This document shows, one piece after another, positions 1 to 6,843 of a stretch of DNA of 10,851 nucleotides; the first letter of the stretch is position 1; every line of letters begins with the position of its first letter. Where the stretch lies: contig JBAZBX010000024.1 in assembly GCA_041671305.1 (NCBI GenBank), positions 1 through 10,851 on the forward strand. The letters run 5' to 3'. This stretch comes from CAIPBY01 sp041671305. GTDB lineage: Bacteria; Patescibacteriota; Patescibacteriia; 2-01-FULL-39-33. Under the pieces are notes generated by a model that was not told where the DNA came from, did no database searches, and was given only the letters and a program-made list of their open reading frames with translations. A program made the position numbers and the translations under genes.

Positions 1-39
1 CCTCGTTTTTAATGTTATATTAATGGCAATATTTTGAAT

Positions 40-243
40 ATGCACCTTGATCAGAAACAAGCGAGCTATGAAGGATCTTCCAGGCATAGCGGTGAATACG
101 AGGGCGATGCCGTGGAACGCGAAGCCCAAAGAATACAGGGGATCATTGAGAAGCTGGAAGAAGAAATGGATGAGAGAATCAATGAAGAATTATCTGACAA
201 ACCAAGAGGTTTTTTCTCAAAATTATTTGGAAAAAAAGAATAA
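40..243 (+). CDS. Small highly charged hypothetical protein (67 aa)
   Basis: I do not recognise this gene. It encodes a soluble, charged protein. The N-terminal third is polar. Residues about 22-52 are rich in Glu, Arg, Lys and Ile/Leu with helical, coiled-coil-like spacing. A basic-aromatic tail (GFFSKLFGKKE) could form a short amphipathic helix. I chose the ATG at 40; a TTG at 34 would add two residues. No SD is visible before either start. The gene ends 11 nt before proS and so is probably co-transcribed with it. A TATATT at 16-21 could be a -10 element, but its -35 would fall at or beyond the window edge. The reading frame is open, dense in charged codons and ends just before a clear gene, which supports it being real. 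Its function is unknown. Confidence 0.55.
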   Translation: MHLDQKQASYEGSSRHSGEYEGDAVEREAQRIQGIIEKLEEEMDERINEELSDKPRGFFSKLFGKKE

Positions 244-254
244 AATTAATTTTT

Positions 255-1484
255 ATGAGACAATCAAAATTATTTACTAAGACGCTTAAACAATCTCCGA
301 AGGATGCGGTTAGCGCTTCACATAAATTTTTGGTTCAGGGCGGATATGTGGATATGCTAATGGCTGGAGTTTATACTTATCTACCGATGGGTTGGAATGT
401 TATCCGCAAAATTTCTGATATTGTGAGAGTTGAGATGAATAAGTGTGAGGCTCAAGAAATGTTGATGCCGGCATTGCAATCAAGAGGTATTTGGGATGAA
501 ACTGGAAGATGGGACGGTGCTCTTAGCGATGTTATGTATCAATTCAAAGATCGTTCTGGAAAAGATATGGGTCTTGCCGCTACCCATGAAGAAGTTATTT
601 ATGATATTGTGAGACGTAATATAATGTCTTACAAAGATTTACCATTTGCAATTTATCAAATACAAAATAAATTTAGAAATGAGCTTCGTGCCAAAGGCGG
701 TCTCATGCGTGGTAGAGAATTTATGATGAAAGATTTGTATAGCTTTCATTTGAGTCAAGAAGATTTGGATGTTTATTATGACAAGATGATTCAGGCGTAT
801 AAGAACGTTTATGCCAAGTGTGGCTTAGATTCTAAGGTAGTTGAAGCTTCTGGTGGAATGTTTACCGAAAAATATTCTCATGAGTTTCAGGTAATCTCCG
901 ATGCTGGAGAGGATAATATAATTTATTGCGATACATGTGATTATGCTCAGAACTCTGAGATTTCAAAATTTAAAGTAGGAGATAAATGTCCAAAATGTTC
1001 AGCTTCGCTTAAAGAAGGAAAAAGCATTGAGGTCGGAAATATTTTTCAATTCGGCGATAAGTATGCCAAGGATATGAAAGGATATGCGACTGATTCTGAT
1101 GGAGTGAAAAAACCAATTCTGATGGCATCTTATGGAATTGGCATTTCTCGTTTAGTTGCCACTATCGTAGAAAAGTATCATGATGATCAGGGAATAATCT
1201 GGCCGGAGGCGGTAGCACCGTTTAAAGTTCATTTGCTTTCTCTGAAGCAAAATGAAGAGGCAGAAAAATATTATAAAATATTAAGAGAAGAGGGGATTGA
1301 GGTGCTATATGATGATAGAGATATTTCAGCAGGAGAAAAGTTTACTGATGCAGATTTGATTGGTATCCCATTTAGATTGGTGGTAAGTAGTAAGACGGGA
1401 GATAAGGTTGAAATAAAGAAGCGTGATAATGATAAGGCAGAATTAATGAGCATTGAGGAATTTATAAAGAAAATAAAAGAATAA
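255..1484 (+). CDS. proS: Prolyl-tRNA synthetase, bacterial type without INS editing domain
   Basis: This class II aminoacyl-tRNA synthetase charges tRNA-Pro with proline in the cytoplasm. The 409-aa protein shows the THEE substrate loop (110-113), motif 2 (FRNELRAKGGLMRGREF, 140-156) followed by MMKDLYSFH, motif 3 (ASYGIGISRL, 291-300), and an HGTP-type anticodon-binding domain from about 323 to the end. E. coli-type ProRS has about 180 residues of editing domain (INS) between motifs 2 and 3. Here SHEFQVISDAGEDNIIY leads directly into a four-cysteine knuckle (C225, C228, C245, C248) and then VGNIFQFGDKY, so INS is absent. The cysteines look like a zinc ribbon. Without INS the enzyme should be unable to clear Ala-tRNA-Pro itself. 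The ATG has no SD. The gene lies 11 nt after the small ORF and 10 nt before mreB. Confidence 0.95.
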   Translation: MRQSKLFTKTLKQSPKDAVSASHKFLVQGGYVDMLMAGVYTYLPMGWNVIRKISDIVRVEMNKCEAQEMLMPALQSRGIWDETGRWDGALSDVMYQFKDRSGKDMGLAATHEEVIYDIVRRNIMSYKDLPFAIYQIQNKFRNELRAKGGLMRGREFMMKDLYSFHLSQEDLDVYYDKMIQAYKNVYAKCGLDSKVVEASGGMFTEKYSHEFQVISDAGEDNIIYCDTCDYAQNSEISKFKVGDKCPKCSASLKEGKSIEVGNIFQFGDKYAKDMKGYATDSDGVKKPILMASYGIGISRLVATIVEKYHDDQGIIWPEAVAPFKVHLLSLKQNEEAEKYYKILREEGIEVLYDDRDISAGEKFTDADLIGIPFRLVVSSKTGDKVEIKKRDNDKAELMSIEEFIKKIKE

Positions 1485-1494
1485 TTTTAGTGGG

Positions 1495-2535
1495 ATGTTC
1501 AAAAAATTTTTTGGAAAATTTAACAAAGGTTTGGGCATTGACTTAGGTAGTGCCCATACTTTGATTTATCAGCAGGATAGGGGAATTATAATCAGCGAGT
1601 CCTCGGTTGTCTCCGTCAATACTAGAACTGATCAAATTTTGGCTGTAGGTGATGAGGCTAGAAAAATGCTTGGCAAAACACCCCCTCATATTGTGGCGAC
1701 TAAGCCATTGGAATATGGCATTATTTCTGATTTTGAAATAACAGAGAAAATGCTTAAATATTTTTTCAATAAAGTGAGAGCTTCAGAGAAATCATATTTT
1801 TCTTCTTCGCCTAGATCTGTTGTCGGAGTCCCTCTGGATGTGACTGCAGTGGAGAAGAAGGCGGTTGAAGATGTGGTGATGTCCGCAGGATCATCAAAGG
1901 TATATCTCGTAGAAAATATTATGGCTTCCGCGGTCGGCGCCAGAATTCCTATTCAGGATCCATCAGGAAATATGATCGTGAATCTGGGTGGCGGTTTGAC
2001 GGAAGTGGCGGTTATCTCGCTTAGCGGTATTGTAAATTGGAAAGTATCGCGCATTGCTGGAGCAACGTTGGATAAAGATATTATTAATTTTGCCAGAGAA
2101 GAATATGGCTTGGTGCTTGGTGAAATGGTAGCTGAAGACATCAAGAAAAAAATTGGTTCGGCTACTGAATTGCCCGAAGCAGTGGAGATGGCCATGAGAG
2201 GACGAGATGTCTTGACTGGACTTCCCAGAGAAGTGATGATCAACGATTTTCAAATAAGAAAAGCTATCAATAAATCAGTACAGAAAATGCTTGATGCCAT
2301 CAAATCAACGCTTGAGACAACGCCACCGGAATTAGTGGCGGATATTTATCAAAAAGGAATTGTGCTCACTGGTGGAACTGCCCAACTCAAGGGTTTGGAT
2401 AGGTTTATTGCGGAAGGAATCCAGATCCCAGTTCATATTGCCGACGACCCTCAAACCTGCTCAGTTCGTGGTATGGGAATGTTCTTGGATAATGAGCCAT
2501 TGCTAATAGATATCTCAGTGCCTTCATCTCAATAA
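1495..2535 (+). CDS. mreB: Rod-shape actin homologue MreB with divergent phosphate-2 motif
   Basis: MreB is an actin-fold protein that forms membrane-bound filaments and positions the elongation peptidoglycan machinery. At 346 aa it has the usual family length. The phosphate-1 motif GIDLGSAHTLIY (14-25) is intact, and the N-terminal MFKKFFGKF resembles a membrane-binding amphipathic helix. GVPLDVTAVEKKAV (111-124), RGRDVLTGLP (235-244), the adenosine motif LTGGTAQLKGLD (291-302) and ADDPQTCSVRGMGMF (316-330) are present. The phosphate-2 motif, normally DIGGGTTE, reads NLGGGLTE (163-170), so the conserved Asp is Asn163 and the first Thr is Leu168. The normally conserved EEPMA is ENIMA (140-144). 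The frame is open throughout and mreC/mreD follow, so this is a functional but possibly catalytically altered MreB. Mbl-like paralogues are an alternative name. Confidence 0.93.
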   Translation: MFKKFFGKFNKGLGIDLGSAHTLIYQQDRGIIISESSVVSVNTRTDQILAVGDEARKMLGKTPPHIVATKPLEYGIISDFEITEKMLKYFFNKVRASEKSYFSSSPRSVVGVPLDVTAVEKKAVEDVVMSAGSSKVYLVENIMASAVGARIPIQDPSGNMIVNLGGGLTEVAVISLSGIVNWKVSRIAGATLDKDIINFAREEYGLVLGEMVAEDIKKKIGSATELPEAVEMAMRGRDVLTGLPREVMINDFQIRKAINKSVQKMLDAIKSTLETTPPELVADIYQKGIVLTGGTAQLKGLDRFIAEGIQIPVHIADDPQTCSVRGMGMFLDNEPLLIDISVPSSQ

Positions 2536-2550
2536 TTTAATAGCAAATAT

Positions 2551-3345
2551 ATGACTAAATGGTTAAAGCCAACCGTTATAGGATTAATTGCTATTTTTTT
2601 TATAGCCGTTTTTCATTACATCGGTTGGATCAAGCCAGTAGAAAATATTTTGATTAGAGTCGTTTCCCCGATTCAAGAAAAGGTTTATTCTTTGTCGTCA
2701 GGAATAATTTCTTTCAAGGAAAATTGGCTGACCAAAAGGGATTTATTGGGAGAAAATAAAGCACTCCAAGATCAGCTCAAGAATTATCAAATGGATTTGT
2801 CCAGAATTAACAGTTTGCAGGAAGAAAATGATTTGCTCAAACAGGAGTTGAAGTTTGTCAAAGAATCAGGGCGTAAATATCTTTCTGCCCAAATTATTAC
2901 CGGCGTATCCGATCCTCTTTCTGAGTCCGTTATTATTAATCGCGGTTCAGCTGACGGGATAGCCAAGGGATATGCCGTGGTGGCGGGAGAAGGAATCATG
3001 GTGGGAAAAATTTCTGAAGTGCAGAATAATTTCAGCAAGGTGTTACTTCTGACGGACAACAAAAGCAAGGTGGCCGCCACTATCCAAAATACCGACCATA
3101 CGGCAGGGTTGGTGGAGGGTCAGTTTGGATTAAGTTTTTCTATGACCAATATTCCCCAAGATGAACCGATAAAAATTGGAGACTTAGTTGTTACCTCTGG
3201 ATTGGAGGGCCAGATTCCCAAAAATTTGCTTATTGCCAAAATAGAAAGAGTAGATAAAACTGAAAGTGAAATTTTCAAAACGGCCATACTCACGCCCATT
3301 ATTTCCCTGGATAATTTAAGCGATGTTTTGGTTATAATCCCATAA
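2551..3345 (+). CDS. mreC: Rod-shape-determining protein MreC
   Basis: MreC is a bitopic scaffold of the elongasome that links MreB/MreD to PBP2 on the outer face of the membrane. The 264-aa protein has a short cytoplasmic start, one transmembrane helix (about 8-24), and a coiled coil (about 66-104, heptad-like with LQDQL and EENDLLKQEL). The two-part beta domain follows. Family signatures are visible at VIINRGSADGIAKGYAVV (127-144), GIMVGKISEVQNNFSKVLLLTD (148-169) and GDLVVTSGLEGQIPKNLLIAKI (210-231). The length is typical of a compact MreC without the long C-terminal tails found in some firmicutes. It starts 15 nt after mreB without an SD and ends 2 nt before mreD. Confidence 0.93.
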   Translation: MTKWLKPTVIGLIAIFFIAVFHYIGWIKPVENILIRVVSPIQEKVYSLSSGIISFKENWLTKRDLLGENKALQDQLKNYQMDLSRINSLQEENDLLKQELKFVKESGRKYLSAQIITGVSDPLSESVIINRGSADGIAKGYAVVAGEGIMVGKISEVQNNFSKVLLLTDNKSKVAATIQNTDHTAGLVEGQFGLSFSMTNIPQDEPIKIGDLVVTSGLEGQIPKNLLIAKIERVDKTESEIFKTAILTPIISLDNLSDVLVIIP

Positions 3346-3347
3346 CC

Positions 3348-3866
3348 ATGAAATATAGTATTGCTACTTATATATTATTTTTTATTTTAGTTATTTTCCA
3401 AATTACTTTTTTGGGAAGCTTTTCTTTTGTTCTTCTAAAATTCAATCTGGTCATAGTCGGTTTGGTTTTATTGTTGAATCTTTTGCCGTTTGAAAAATTT
3501 CTTCCCGTTGCCTTATTTTGCGGGGTTATTTTGGATATATATTCAAGTTTGCCGTTTGGCATATATTCCTTCACCATGATGTTGACTTTTTTTATTCTAG
3601 AAATTTTATTTATTAATTTTTTTACCAATCATTCGCTTTATTCCATGGTGCTTCTGGGAATAATCGCTACTTTTGTCTATAATTTGGCATTTCTAATTCT
3701 CAATAGCTTTATGTATCTATTGAATTTCAGTAATTACATTTCCGGCCAGGCGTATTTTATAGATTTTATTTTTCAACTCTTTGATAATGTGTTGGTTTTG
3801 ATAATTTGTTTTTATATAATTAATTCTATTTCCAAAAAGTTTAAGCCTATATTTATTAAATCATGA
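3348..3866 (+). CDS. mreD: Rod-shape-determining membrane protein MreD
   Basis: MreD is a polytopic inner-membrane component of the Rod complex. The 172-aa protein is almost entirely hydrophobic, with about five or six predicted membrane segments (roughly 5-23, 28-46, 51-67, 72-92, 98-125, 138-160) and a basic C-terminus (KKFKPIFIKS). The stretch GVILDIYSSLPFGIYSF (59-75), a Gly/Asp/Gly-bearing turn between membrane segments, matches what is usually conserved in MreD. Identity rests on topology, this motif and position between mreC and mrdA, because MreD sequences diverge strongly. Its TGA stop overlaps the mrdA ATG by 4 nt (ATGA), suggesting translational coupling. It also shows that TGA is a stop codon here. 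Confidence 0.88.
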   Translation: MKYSIATYILFFILVIFQITFLGSFSFVLLKFNLVIVGLVLLLNLLPFEKFLPVALFCGVILDIYSSLPFGIYSFTMMLTFFILEILFINFFTNHSLYSMVLLGIIATFVYNLAFLILNSFMYLLNFSNYISGQAYFIDFIFQLFDNVLVLIICFYIINSISKKFKPIFIKS

Positions 3867-5779
3867 ACAAACCGGGACCATTTTATATAGCCGAGAATAT
3901 TAATAGCGGACGTCGCAGTTCTCTTCGTTGGGTTGAAGAAAGCGGTGACTCCGCTTGGTTTGGCAGTGATTCAAATAATTCTGATTTTCTCAGCTTGTCT
4001 TTGTCGGGAAAAAAAATAAGAATATTTTTTATTATTATTTTGATTGGCTTAACGGCTCTTTTGGGCAAAGGGTTTTTTCTTCAGATTATAAAAGGAAATT
4101 ATTATTTCTCTCAGGCTGAAGGAAATAGAATAAAGACTCAATATGTGAAAGCCAATAGAGGGATGATTTATGATATAAGCGGGAAGCCCTTGGTTCAAAA
4201 TATTTCTGGTTTTTCCCTGGTTATAACTCCGGCGTATCTTCCGACTGGCAGTGATGAAAAATCGTCTGTTTTGTCTAGGGTCGCTTTTTTGGCAAATATG
4301 CCTTTGGAAGACGTAACAAATATCTTAAGCCAGGAGGAAAAATATTTTTATCAGCCCGTAATTATCAAAACGGGAATTAATTATGATCAAGCCATGGCCA
4401 TCAAAATCGCCAGCGCTGATTTACCTGGCGTCAGCCTGGATGTGGATTCCTGGAGAAAATATTTTGACGGCACTAATTATTCGCATCTTTTGGGTTATGT
4501 AGGAAAGATTAATGCCGAAGAATATGAAGCTCAGAAGAATAATTATTTACTTACTGATAATATCGGAAAAACTGGATTAGAAAAAATTTATGAAAAATAT
4601 TTAAAAGGGCAATATGGAGAAAAAAAGTCAGAAGTGGATGCCTTGGGCAGAGAGAAGAAAATAATTTCCCAAACTTCTGCTCAACCGGGTGATGATTTGG
4701 TTTTGACCATTGATGCTGATTTGCAGAGTTTTATTTATAAAGAAGTAGATGCAAAAATAAAAAATAAGCTCGGCGCAGTGGTTATTGTTTCCAATCCTCA
4801 AAATGGAGAAATTATGGCCATGGTGGATTATCCTAGCTATGACAATAATTTATTTACGCAAGGAATTTCCAAAACGGATTATAAAAAATTATTGGAGGAT
4901 CCTCTTAATCCGTTGTTTCCGCGGTCTTACCAAGGCGAATATCCGTCTGGTTCAACGGTAAAAATTGTGGAAGCGGCAGCAGCTTTGCAGGAAAAAATAA
5001 TTACTAGAAATACCTCAGTTCTTAGCAATGGCGGAATTCGTGTACAGCAGTGGTTTTTTCCTGATTGGAAGGCGGGCGGTCATGGAACGACCAATGTCAT
5101 CAAGGCGATAGCCCAATCAGTCAATACTTTTTTCTATTATATCGGTGGCGGTTATGGCGATTTTAAGGGTATGGGGCCGACAGTATTAGGAAAATATTTT
5201 TCTATTTTTGGTTTAGGACTCAAGACGGGAATTGACTTACCTGGAGAAAAAAGTGGTTTTGTTCCCACTATAGATTGGAAAAATAAAGTAAAAAATGAGC
5301 CTTGGTATATTGGTGATACTTATCATTTATCAATCGGCCAAGGTGATTTGCTGGTGACGCCACTGCAGGTTAATTTATATACTTTAATTGTGGCTAACGG
5401 CGGAAAGATATTTAAACCTCATTTGGTGCATCAGATAAACTTCCATGATGGTAGAGTTGATCCGGTTCAGCTTGAGCTAGTCGGTACGGTGGCAGTCAGT
5501 CCGGAAAATTTAGCCATAGTTCGCGAAGGCATGCGAGAAACTATTGTATCCGGATCCGCGCGCAGTTTGTCTGCTTTACCAGTGGAAGTGGCTGGCAAGA
5601 CTGGAACCGCTCAATGGAACACCACAAAACCCAATCATGCCTGGTTTACTGCTTTCGCTCCATATAATAACCCCAACTTCTGTATTACGGTTTTGGTGGA
5701 GCAGGGAGGAGAGGGCAGTAGCATTGCCGCTCCTATCGCCAAGGATATAATTAATTATTGGTTTACCCGCAAGAAATAA
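3863..5779 (+). CDS. mrdA: Penicillin-binding protein 2, class B peptidoglycan transpeptidase
   Basis: This is the D,D-transpeptidase that cross-links new peptidoglycan during elongation, anchored in the membrane and acting outside it. The 638-aa protein has one transmembrane segment (about 53-75). A dimerisation/pedestal domain follows, with the class B sequences NRGMIYDISGKPL (98-110) and DNIGKTGLEKIYEKYLKG (232-249). The transpeptidase domain has all three motifs: S364-T-V-K367 in EYPSGSTVK with the nucleophilic Ser, S419-V-N421, and K579-T-G-T-A-Q. The cytoplasmic N-terminal extension of about 50 residues is polar and longer than in E. coli PBP2. It overlaps mreD by 4 nt. The neighbours favour the elongation enzyme (PBP2) over the division enzyme FtsI. 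No rodA follows, although these two genes are often adjacent. Confidence 0.93.
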   Translation: MNKPGPFYIAENINSGRRSSLRWVEESGDSAWFGSDSNNSDFLSLSLSGKKIRIFFIIILIGLTALLGKGFFLQIIKGNYYFSQAEGNRIKTQYVKANRGMIYDISGKPLVQNISGFSLVITPAYLPTGSDEKSSVLSRVAFLANMPLEDVTNILSQEEKYFYQPVIIKTGINYDQAMAIKIASADLPGVSLDVDSWRKYFDGTNYSHLLGYVGKINAEEYEAQKNNYLLTDNIGKTGLEKIYEKYLKGQYGEKKSEVDALGREKKIISQTSAQPGDDLVLTIDADLQSFIYKEVDAKIKNKLGAVVIVSNPQNGEIMAMVDYPSYDNNLFTQGISKTDYKKLLEDPLNPLFPRSYQGEYPSGSTVKIVEAAAALQEKIITRNTSVLSNGGIRVQQWFFPDWKAGGHGTTNVIKAIAQSVNTFFYYIGGGYGDFKGMGPTVLGKYFSIFGLGLKTGIDLPGEKSGFVPTIDWKNKVKNEPWYIGDTYHLSIGQGDLLVTPLQVNLYTLIVANGGKIFKPHLVHQINFHDGRVDPVQLELVGTVAVSPENLAIVREGMRETIVSGSARSLSALPVEVAGKTGTAQWNTTKPNHAWFTAFAPYNNPNFCITVLVEQGGEGSSIAAPIAKDIINYWFTRKK

Positions 5780-5789
5780 GGCCAAAGTC

Positions 5790-5818
5790 TTGACAGTAAT
5801 TACGGCATATGGTATCCT
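5790..5818 (+). promoter_or_regulatory. Sigma70-type promoter for greA
   Basis: A perfect -35 hexamer TTGACA (5790-5795) is followed after 17 bp by TATCCT (5813-5818), which keeps the key T, A and final T of the -10. It starts 11 bp after the mrdA stop codon and predicts a transcript start near 5825, giving a leader of about 64 nt before greA. It implies that greA and the next gene can be expressed separately from the cell-wall genes. I see no hairpin terminator between mrdA and this promoter, so read-through is also possible. Confidence 0.7.
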
Positions 5819-5850
5819 TTTATCTATAATAAAAATAAAATATTTTATCA

Positions 5851-5884
5851 GAGGGGTAATTTTTAATTTCATTAAATAAAATTA
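5851..5884 (+). promoter_or_regulatory. SD-like GAGGGG plus leader hairpin in front of greA
   Basis: GAGGGG (5851-5856) would be a good ribosome-binding core but lies 32 nt before the greA ATG. The bases between can fold. TAATTTT (5857-5863) pairs with AAAATTA (5878-5884), and ATTT (5866-5869) pairs with AAAT (5874-5877), with a 2-nt bulge and a CATT loop. Folded, GAGGGG sits only 4 unpaired nt (AAAC) from the ATG, so the hairpin could bridge the SD to the start. All pairs are A-U, so stability is uncertain and temperature-sensitive behaviour is conceivable. Confidence 0.35.
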
Positions 5885-5888
5885 AAAC

Positions 5889-6350
5889 ATGAAAGATAGC
5901 TATATTTCCAAAGAAGGTTTGGAAAAAATAAAAATTGAATTAGAGCAGCTAATCAAGGTTGAAAGGCCTGATGTGATTGAAAGGATTGCTAGAGCTAGAG
6001 AATTGGGTGACCTGTCAGAAAATGCCGAATATCATGACGCTAGAGAAAAACAAAGTTTTATTGAGGGTAGAATTCAGGAACTTGAATATTTAATTAAAAA
6101 CGCTTTGATTATAAAGGCGAGTAAAAAGACAGATGCCGTTTCCATCGGCTCTACTGTTCACGCGTCTTGTGATAATGGCATGAAATTAAAATATACCATC
6201 GTTGGCCATAGCGAAGCTAATCCAGGAGAGGGTAAAATATCCAATGATTCTCCTTTGGGTCAGGCGTTTATTGGCAAGGGGCTTGGCCATGAATTTGAAT
6301 TGAATGTTCCTGCTGGCAAGCTTAAATGCAAGATTATACATATTGAATAG
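5889..6350 (+). CDS. greA: Transcription elongation factor GreA
   Basis: GreA binds RNA polymerase through the secondary channel and stimulates cleavage of backtracked RNA. The 153-aa protein has the full family length. The N-terminal antiparallel coiled coil (about 1-75) carries GDLSENAEYHDAREKQSFIEG (40-60). The acidic tip residues D41 and E44, which help the polymerase active site coordinate a second metal ion, are present. The C-terminal FKBP-like domain carries the usual ISNDSPLGQAFIGKGLGHEFEL pattern (about 119-140). The GDLSENAEYHDA form of the tip points to GreA rather than GreB. An in-frame TAA at 5883-5885 fixes the ATG at 5889 as the first possible start. The next gene begins 16 nt downstream, so the two are probably co-transcribed. 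Confidence 0.95.
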   Translation: MKDSYISKEGLEKIKIELEQLIKVERPDVIERIARARELGDLSENAEYHDAREKQSFIEGRIQELEYLIKNALIIKASKKTDAVSIGSTVHASCDNGMKLKYTIVGHSEANPGEGKISNDSPLGQAFIGKGLGHEFELNVPAGKLKCKIIHIE

Positions 6351-6366
6351 GATATTAAATCAAAAT

Positions 6367-6786
6367 ATGAAAATCTATTTTGCTGGTTCAATTCGTGGCG
6401 GAAGAGATGATAAAAAGTTATATCTTCAATTGATTCAACATCTTGCAAAATATGGCCAAGTTTTGACAGAACATATAGGCGACCAAAATCTCAGCTATCT
6501 TGGCGAAAACGGTTTGGCGGAAAAAATATATAATCGGGATATTTCTTGGATTAGGGAGTCCACTGTTATAGTCGCAGAAGTTTCTACTCCGTCACTTGGT
6601 GTCGGATATGAAATTTGTAAAGCAGAAAACATAGGCAAAAAGATATTGTGCCTATATAGAAAACAGGAAAATAAAAAGTTATCAGCCATGATTAGTGGTA
6701 ATACGAATTTCAAAAATAGTAGTTATAAAACATTAGAGGAGGCAAAAAAATGCATTGATTCTTTTTTTGAAAAACTAAAATCATAA
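6367..6786 (+). CDS. DNPH1/Rcl-like 2'-deoxynucleoside 5'-phosphate N-hydrolase
   Basis: This 139-aa protein belongs to the nucleoside 2-deoxyribosyltransferase-like fold. It closely resembles vertebrate DNPH1 (Rcl), which splits deoxynucleoside 5'-monophosphates into base and deoxyribose 5-phosphate. Shared blocks are YFAGSIRGGRDD (4-15), GQVLTEH (30-36), VAEVSTPSLGVGYE (69-82) and LSAMISG (105-111). Residues matching the Rcl active site, from memory, are Y4, S8, R10, D58, S76, E82 (catalytic Glu) and S106. The spacings D58-E82 and E82-S106 (24 each) equal those of rat Rcl. I chose the ATG at 6367 because an upstream in-frame ATG at 6304 lies inside greA and would add 21 residues before the conserved KIYFAGS start. 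A weak AGGA lies near 6350. The physiological substrate is unknown; classical deoxyribosyltransferase activity is the main alternative. Confidence 0.82.
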   Translation: MKIYFAGSIRGGRDDKKLYLQLIQHLAKYGQVLTEHIGDQNLSYLGENGLAEKIYNRDISWIRESTVIVAEVSTPSLGVGYEICKAENIGKKILCLYRKQENKKLSAMISGNTNFKNSSYKTLEEAKKCIDSFFEKLKS

Positions 6787-6798
6787 TTAAAACCTCAA

Positions 6799-6838
6799 AA
6801 TAAAAAAATAATCCGCAATTGCGGATTATTTTTTTATT
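6799..6838. terminator. Bidirectional intrinsic terminator, 40-bp perfect palindrome
   Basis: The two 20-base arms are perfectly complementary about the centre at 6818/6819. The core CCGCAATTGCGG is flanked by ATAAT/ATTAT and then A-runs on the left and T-runs on the right. Read on either strand it gives a GC-core hairpin followed by a T tract. It lies 12 bp after the stop of the DNPH1-like gene and 5 bp after the end of the convergent gyrB, so it can terminate both transcripts. Confidence 0.92.
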
Positions 6839-6843
6839 CTATT

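Noticed and set aside
47..280. 77-codon open frame overlapping the first small gene and the start of proS
   Set aside because: Out of frame with the charged ORF, overlaps proS, unbalanced composition; a shadow.
5825..5830. Perfect TATAAT in the greA leader
   Set aside because: The matching -35 position reads ACGGCA. The TTGACA at 5790 pairs better with TATCCT at 17 bp. It could still be a minor start.
5780..5888. A riboswitch between mrdA and greA
   Set aside because: The leader is about 64 nt, nearly all A/T, with one simple hairpin; it shows no recognisable aptamer.
6304..6366. Upstream in-frame ATG that would lengthen the DNPH1-like protein by 21 residues
   Set aside because: It lies inside greA, and the family begins at the KIYFAGS strand, which the ATG at 6367 supplies.
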